NCBI GenBank assembly: GCA_026419655.1
Contig: JANZZA010000116.1
Coordinates: 1 to 9,207 of the forward strand
Length of the DNA stretch: 9,207 nucleotides
Origin: Armatimonadota bacterium
GTDB lineage: Bacteria > Armatimonadota > Zipacnadia > Zipacnadales > FEN-943
Reading direction: 5' to 3'
Shown: positions 6,186 to 9,207 of the stretch, one piece after another
How positions within the stretch are numbered: position 1 is the first letter of the stretch
How the letters are laid out: each line of letters starts with the position of its first letter
The notes under the pieces: generated by a model
Told to the model about the DNA's origin: nothing
The model's database searches: none
The model's input: only the letters and a program-made list of their open reading frames with translations
Translations under genes and position numbers: made by a program

Positions 6186-6316
6186 TGTGTCCTTTCTGCC
6201 TCTCGCGCTCGGACCATGAGCGTATACGTTTGGAATAGCCGCCTGTACCCTACCCTGTCGCTCTTGTGGTCGGACGTTGAGTGTCCGCGTTTGGACAGAG
6301 CGTCTGCGCCTCCCAT
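6182..6316 (-). CDS. Possible 44-residue upstream ORF coupled to the reductase start
   Basis: An ATG at 6316-6314 opens a 44-codon frame whose TGA (6184-6182) overlaps the reductase ATG in an ATGA arrangement, the classic geometry of translational coupling. AAGGA (6324-6320) lies before it but only 3 bases from the ATG, shorter than usual. The predicted peptide is basic and polar (many Arg, Ser, Asp) and resembles nothing I know. It is encoded across both 26-bp direct repeats, so its sequence is also constrained by them. It may be chance. Confidence 0.2.
   Translation of the reverse strand: MGGADALSKRGHSTSDHKSDRVGYRRLFQTYTLMVRAREAERTQ
6209..6295. repeat. Two imperfect 26-bp direct repeats, candidate operator pair
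   Basis: Copies at 6209-6234 and 6270-6295 are 61 bp apart and agree at 20 of 26 positions: TCGGAC, two variable bases, TGAG, one variable, GT, three variable, CGTTTGGA. The right copy also contains an inverted repeat TGTCC-N6-GGACA (6282-6297). In the left copy the centre includes the palindrome GTATAC (6222-6227). They lie between the predicted minus-strand promoter and the reductase start, about 6 helical turns apart, which suits a regulator binding on one face. No regulator gene is visible in the window. Confidence 0.45.
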
Positions 6317-6335
6317 CTTTCCTTTTTGCGCAGAC
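6302..6335 (-). promoter_or_regulatory. 8-bp perfect inverted repeat in the reductase leader
   Basis: GTCTGCGC (6302-6309) and GCGCAGAC (6328-6335) are exact reverse complements around an 18-base loop. On the minus strand the loop is purine-rich and contains AAAAAGGAAAG followed by ATG, the ribosome-binding site and start of the possible upstream ORF. A leader-RNA hairpin there would display or hide that start. It is not followed by a T-run. Confidence 0.4.
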
Positions 6336-6378
6336 ATTAATATTGCGGGCCAGGTACACTGGCGGCCGCCGGCGGCGG

Positions 6379-6407
6379 ATAGTATAACTAGGCAGCGCAA
6401 CTGGCAA
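6379..6407 (-). promoter_or_regulatory. Candidate sigma-70-type promoter for the reductase gene group
   Basis: On the minus strand TTGCCA (6407-6402) is separated by 17 bases from TACTAT (6384-6379), close to TTGACA and TATAAT with the preferred spacing. The AT-rich patch stands out in GC-rich surroundings. Transcription would begin near 6370, leaving a leader of roughly 185 bases that contains the repeats described at 6209-6295 and 6302-6335. The same patch reads TATAAC on the plus strand (6383-6388), so it could also serve the divergent gene, but I see no matching -35 there. Confidence 0.45.
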
Positions 6408-6429
6408 GTCCAGAGTGCAAACGGACCCA

Positions 6430-7173
6430 ATGCTCTATTTCCTGGTCTTTCTTATCGAGGGTTTCATCGTGTGGAAGCTTATCGGCCAGGCCATTGAAAA
6501 AGACATGCCGGCCTGGGAAGCCGCAGCCTATATTGGCATCCTCCTGGTCCTGACGGCCTTCATGGTTCAACACATGCACGACCCCATTGGCCCAACTATA
6601 GCCTTCACCATAATTGGCTTCGGCCTGCTACACAATGTCCTGGCCTACTGGATCAATCAGAGCCAACTGGCTGCCATCCGCGCCCAGGATATGCGAGATT
6701 GCGAGCGCATGATACGCGAGCGGCCTGAGTTGCCCTATCCGTACCAGGTTATGGGCGACATGCTCATGGAGAGAGAGATGTTCGACGAGGCCGCTTCGTA
6801 CTACAAGAAAGCCCTCAGCCTCTCCGATGACCCCGAGGTGAAGTGGAAGCTAAAGCAGTGCGAAGAGGCCGCGCGGCGCAAGCGTTTGGGATTGAGGCTT
6901 TGCCCCCAGTGTCTCTCCGAAGTGCCCAGGAGTTCTAGAGAGTGTCCGCACTGCGGCCACTATCTGGGTATTGTCCTTGCTGGACTGGTCGAGCCGGCGC
7001 GGCAACTGGGCATAGTGTTGGCCACAGTAGGATGCGTTGTGGCGGCGGTCGCGGGCGCCCTGGCCCTAGCTCGCGTTAACCTCTGGTTGGCCCCTCTTCC
7101 CATTCTCGCCCTGGCCGCCGCAGCCGGGGTAAGGACCTGGCACCTGCGCCGCATCTCAAGACCCCGGCGCTAG
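6430..7173 (+). CDS. Multi-pass membrane protein with TPR-like and zinc-ribbon segments, function unknown
   Basis: I do not recognise this as a named family. From ATG at 6430 it has 247 residues. Hydrophobic segments lie at about 2-19, 33-46 and 55-75. A soluble region follows whose residues 103-128 (P-Y-P-Y-Q-V-M-G-D then F-D-E-A-A-S-Y-Y-K-K-A-L) look like one tetratricopeptide repeat, suggesting protein binding. A zinc ribbon follows: Cys158, Cys161, Cys172 and Cys175 (CX2C-X10-CX2C). Two more hydrophobic segments (about 192-214 and 218-234) and a basic tail end the protein. The TPR and ribbon fall between membrane segments and are probably cytoplasmic. The frame is open upstream to GTG 6415; neither start has a strong ribosome-binding site (ACGGA before the ATG is weak), so the start is uncertain by five residues. 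It is transcribed away from the reductase group. A membrane scaffold role is inference. Confidence 0.8.
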   Translation: MLYFLVFLIEGFIVWKLIGQAIEKDMPAWEAAAYIGILLVLTAFMVQHMHDPIGPTIAFTIIGFGLLHNVLAYWINQSQLAAIRAQDMRDCERMIRERPELPYPYQVMGDMLMEREMFDEAASYYKKALSLSDDPEVKWKLKQCEEAARRKRLGLRLCPQCLSEVPRSSRECPHCGHYLGIVLAGLVEPARQLGIVLATVGCVVAAVAGALALARVNLWLAPLPILALAAAAGVRTWHLRRISRPRR

Positions 7174-7394
7174 CGCTGTCTGCGAGCGCTGTGCCCAGGA
7201 CCGCCAGGGCTGAATGCACAATCTTCTTACCCCCTCTGTACCCTGTTGCCACTACCTGCAAACGGGCCGTTACCGAGATGTCACAAAACATGCGCCGTAC
7301 CCGGGCGGGTGTTAAATGGCACGGCTATTGCCTGGCCAGAGCAGGCTGCTGTGGCATCCAGGGACGGATGGGGTAAAGAGGCAGCCGGATAGGC

Positions 7395-7913
7395 ATGGCC
7401 AAAACAGTTGATCGTCTCTATCCGTTGAAGAGCACTTGCCTGTACGTAGCTGTGGCGCTCCTGGCCGACATCTGGGCGCTCTTGCAGCGGTCTTTTCCGC
7501 CGTCGGACAAAACTCTTTTGTGGTCCGGAGGGGGCATATTTGTGTACGTGCCATGGGGAAGACCAGCGATAGCCCTCTCAGCGCTGTTGGGGTTGGGGAC
7601 TGGCGCTGCAGTTGCCGTTGCCGTTTCTCTGTTTCTCTTCCGGCATTTCAGGGTACTCGCCCGTCAGCTAGCGAGCGGAGAGTGGTGGTGCGAATCGGCC
7701 CTGCTGGTTACCTGGCTGCTCTCGTCCGGGTGTGCATATTACCTGGGCGAGGAGCTGCTGTTCCCAAAGCTCAGTGGCCCCCTGGCAGCAATGAACGTCT
7801 TTGCGGCGAGGGCGATTATCTACCCGGCCCTGGCCGCTATTTATGAGGCCGCTGCCGAGCAGCAGGCGGAAGGTTTGGCCGAGCTAGACATAGAATGGCG
7901 GGCCGCCGCGTAA
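7395..7913 (+). CDS. Small multi-pass membrane protein, function unknown
   Basis: This 172-residue protein has about four hydrophobic segments (roughly 14-31, 57-83, 100-118 and 130-150), a basic stretch R-H-F-R (83-86) after the second, and an acidic C-terminal tail. No signal-peptide cleavage site is apparent. The segment G-E-E-L-L-F-P (118-124) resembles the first motif of CPBP intramembrane proteases (E-E-X3-R), but the Arg is replaced by Lys or Pro depending on register and the later His motifs are absent, so I do not call it a protease. The ATG at 7395 has only a weak upstream GGATAGG. The coding case rests on a long open frame with a clear membrane pattern. A gap of 221 bp separates it from the TPR/zinc-ribbon gene on the same strand; shared function is possible but unproven. 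Confidence 0.65.
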   Translation: MAKTVDRLYPLKSTCLYVAVALLADIWALLQRSFPPSDKTLLWSGGGIFVYVPWGRPAIALSALLGLGTGAAVAVAVSLFLFRHFRVLARQLASGEWWCESALLVTWLLSSGCAYYLGEELLFPKLSGPLAAMNVFAARAIIYPALAAIYEAAAEQQAEGLAELDIEWRAAA

Positions 7914-7929
7914 GCGTTTGCGGGGGATA

Positions 7930-8018
7930 GGGCAGCAGGAAAGGTCTGGTATATAGAAGCCCGAGTAGAACAGTTTTCAGGGCTCCGTCACAAAAAGGTT
8001 TCAGGCGTTCTGCTGCCC
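7930..8018. repeat. Nested inverted repeats in the convergent intergenic region
   Basis: GGGCAGCAG (7930-7938) is the exact reverse complement of CTGCTGCCC (8010-8018), and two more base pairs can be added if one G-T wobble is allowed. Inside it AGCCC (7958-7962) pairs with GGGCT (7980-7984). The result is a long irregular stem-loop between the stop of the small membrane protein and the 3' end of the dehydrogenase. It could be a bidirectional transcript end, a small structured RNA or a remnant of a short mobile element. There are no adjacent target-site duplications that I can see. Confidence 0.35.
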
Positions 8019-8071
8019 GCAACCGCCGCCAGCAGGCCATAATCCTCGAGCAAGTGCACGCTTCCCCGCTA

Positions 8072-8087
8072 CCGAGACAGTTCTCGG
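8072..8087 (-). terminator. Short hairpin downstream of the dehydrogenase gene, possible terminator
   Basis: CCGAGA-CAGT-TCTCGG is a perfect 6-bp stem with a 4-base loop, 21 bases beyond the dehydrogenase stop on the minus strand. It has no T-run, so efficiency as an intrinsic terminator is doubtful; a role in marking the 3' end is inferred. Confidence 0.3.
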
Positions 8088-8108
8088 AGGGCCTGTGGCG
8101 AGCTACAC

Positions 8109-9161
8109 TTACGGCTGGACCTCAACGCACTGCCCGGTTCGGGCTGACTCGTAGCATGCCGCGATGACGCGCTGACTCCACAACCCCACTTCTCCGGGCA
8201 CGGGCGGCTCAGTCCCTTCTCTAATCGCCCGCGACATTGCGTCCACGTGCGCCCTGTAGATATTCACAGGCTCAGGCGTAACCGTCTGTTCTCCACCGCT
8301 ACCGGTCCTTACCTGCGCGGCGTCGTAGGCCGCCTCCTCCTCTTCGAGAGTCACGTGGACCTGGCCGGACGAGTCCTGGCCGATAGTCCCGAAGGCCCAT
8401 GCTCCGCCGCGGCTGCCATAGACCACAAGCATGTTCTTGGCCGCTGCGTCCGGGACATTGAACAGAGCATTCACCAGCGCCATGGCTCCGCCGTCAAATT
8501 CGGCAAGGACCGCGGCGGTGTCCTCCGATGGATAGGCCTGCACCAGGTTGGCTGTAAAGCAACTGACCCGGGCCACCCGCTGGCCGAAAAGGTACTCCAG
8601 CAGGTCGAGGCAGTGGTTGCCCATGTCAATCAGCGCGCCGCCACCGCCCTGAGCCGGGTCCTGTCGGAAAGCCCCAGGTATGGGCGGATACCAGCAGGTC
8701 AACTCCGCCTTTCCGAGCACTGGCTTGCCCAGCTTGCCCTCCGCGATTAGCTGGTGCAGGTACTGGTGGCAGGCATGGAAACGCATCATGAAGTTCACGC
8801 CAAACTTCACGCCGGCCTCCTTACATGCCGCCACCATCTCCTCCGCCTGGGCCACGTTGAGGGCAAGGGGCTTTTCGCAGAGCACGTGTTTGCCGGCCCG
8901 CGCCGCTGCCAGCACGTATTGGTGGTGCGACGCCGTTGGCGAGGCCACGTAGACAGCCTCCACCTCTGGGTCTTCAAGGAGCTTTACACCTTCGGTGTAG
9001 ACTTTCGCCACGGCATACTTGGCTGCCACGGCTGTCGCCCGCGCCTCGTCCACATCCTGCACCGCAATCAGCTCAGCTTCCTGCGACGCCGCGAAACCTT
9101 CGGGAATGGTTCGCCTGTCCGCAATGCCGCCACAGCCGATGACGCCCCATTTCACTGCCAT
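8109..9161 (-). CDS. Gfo/Idh/MocA family NAD(P)-dependent oxidoreductase
   Basis: The protein has 350 residues, normal for the family, from ATG at 9161 with a GGGGGAGA ribosome-binding site just upstream. The N-terminal Rossmann domain begins V-K-W-G-V-I-G-C-G-G-I-A (residues 3-14), the dinucleotide-binding loop, with Asp36 or Asp38 likely near the cofactor ribose. C-E-K-P-L-A (95-100) carries the hallmark E-K-P with Lys97 as a predicted catalytic residue. The C-terminal domain has G-G-G-A-L-I-D-M-G-N-H-C-L-D (173-186), in which Asp179, His183 and Asp186 match the conserved G-X-H-X2-D active-site block. Members oxidise or reduce the hydroxyl or keto group of sugars, inositols and related polyols; the specific substrate cannot be told. 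It faces the plus-strand membrane gene convergently and its promoter is at or beyond the right edge, so its operon partners are not visible. Confidence 0.94.
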   Translation of the reverse strand: MAVKWGVIGCGGIADRRTIPEGFAASQEAELIAVQDVDEARATAVAAKYAVAKVYTEGVKLLEDPEVEAVYVASPTASHHQYVLAAARAGKHVLCEKPLALNVAQAEEMVAACKEAGVKFGVNFMMRFHACHQYLHQLIAEGKLGKPVLGKAELTCWYPPIPGAFRQDPAQGGGGALIDMGNHCLDLLEYLFGQRVARVSCFTANLVQAYPSEDTAAVLAEFDGGAMALVNALFNVPDAAAKNMLVVYGSRGGAWAFGTIGQDSSGQVHVTLEEEEAAYDAAQVRTGSGGEQTVTPEPVNIYRAHVDAMSRAIREGTEPPVPGEVGLWSQRVIAACYESARTGQCVEVQP

Positions 9162-9207
9162 GGTTCTCCCCCCGTCCTTAAATGCTCCCTAATCTTTCCG
9201 GGCTACA

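Noticed and set aside
6361..6378. GC-rich palindrome GGCGGCCGCC as an operator
   Set aside because: It is a simple GC run upstream of the AT-rich -10 patch; without a second copy or conservation it is not distinguishable from base composition.
6186..6407. 74-residue N-terminal extension of the aldo/keto reductase
   Set aside because: It is Arg-rich with no family match, covers the predicted promoter and repeats, and the ATG at 6185 has a ribosome-binding site and gives the usual N-terminus.
7172..7190. AGCGCT repeats at the stop of the TPR/zinc-ribbon gene as a terminator
   Set aside because: The stem is only 6 bp, each arm is itself palindromic, and no T-run follows.
7436..7846. 136-codon plus-strand frame overlapping the small membrane protein
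   Set aside because: The overlapping frame at 7395-7913 is longer and shows regular hydrophobic segments; this one does not.

Overview
The window reads as accessory carbohydrate-metabolism DNA from a moderately GC-rich, uncultured-type bacterium. The best lineage clue is a pair of pseudopilin-like genes whose N-terminus (GFTLIELLVVIAIIAILAA, then an F-A-R-A-R-E-K-A-R-Q-A-S-C stretch and an A-Q-D-Y-D-E stretch) is the form I associate with Armatimonadota. Planctomycetes and other phyla rich in H-X9-DG pseudopilins remain possible. That assignment rests on memory of protein families, not on a search.

Layout. On the minus strand from the left edge: a truncated pseudopilin (1-234), a 622-bp stretch without a convincing gene, and a complete paralogous pseudopilin (857-1459). 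The two pseudopilins share a near-identical 5' end. Next is a minus-strand group that, in transcription order, runs 4Fe-4S aldo/keto reductase (6185-5130), UroD-like protein (5059-3821), BadF/NAGK-type sugar kinase (3685-2720) and SIS-domain sugar isomerase-like protein (2377-1628). The last two are separated by 342 bp holding a 13-bp palindromic element. A divergent control region (about 6186-6429) has a plausible minus-strand promoter, two imperfect direct repeats, an 8-bp inverted repeat and a possible short upstream ORF. To the right, on the plus strand, are two unrecognised membrane proteins: one with TPR-like and zinc-ribbon segments (6430-7173) and one small four-helix protein (7395-7913). 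A convergent Gfo/Idh/MocA dehydrogenase (8109-9161, minus) closes the window.

How the genes may work together. The kinase and SIS protein suggest phosphorylation and then rearrangement or cleavage of a sugar, perhaps an amino sugar. The reductase and the dehydrogenase supply redox steps on sugar-like substrates. The UroD-like protein lacks the HemE N-terminal signature and has a Cys/His-rich C-terminal half, so it is more likely a corrinoid- or metal-dependent methyltransferase relative than a haem enzyme. The substrate cannot be read from the sequence.

The most useful correction here is the kinase start. The conserved phosphate-binding DPGGSK motif lies upstream of the first ATG/GTG/TTG in frame, and a strong ribosome-binding site points to a CTG start at 3685. 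No CRISPR array, rRNA, tRNA, transposase or integrase was seen.
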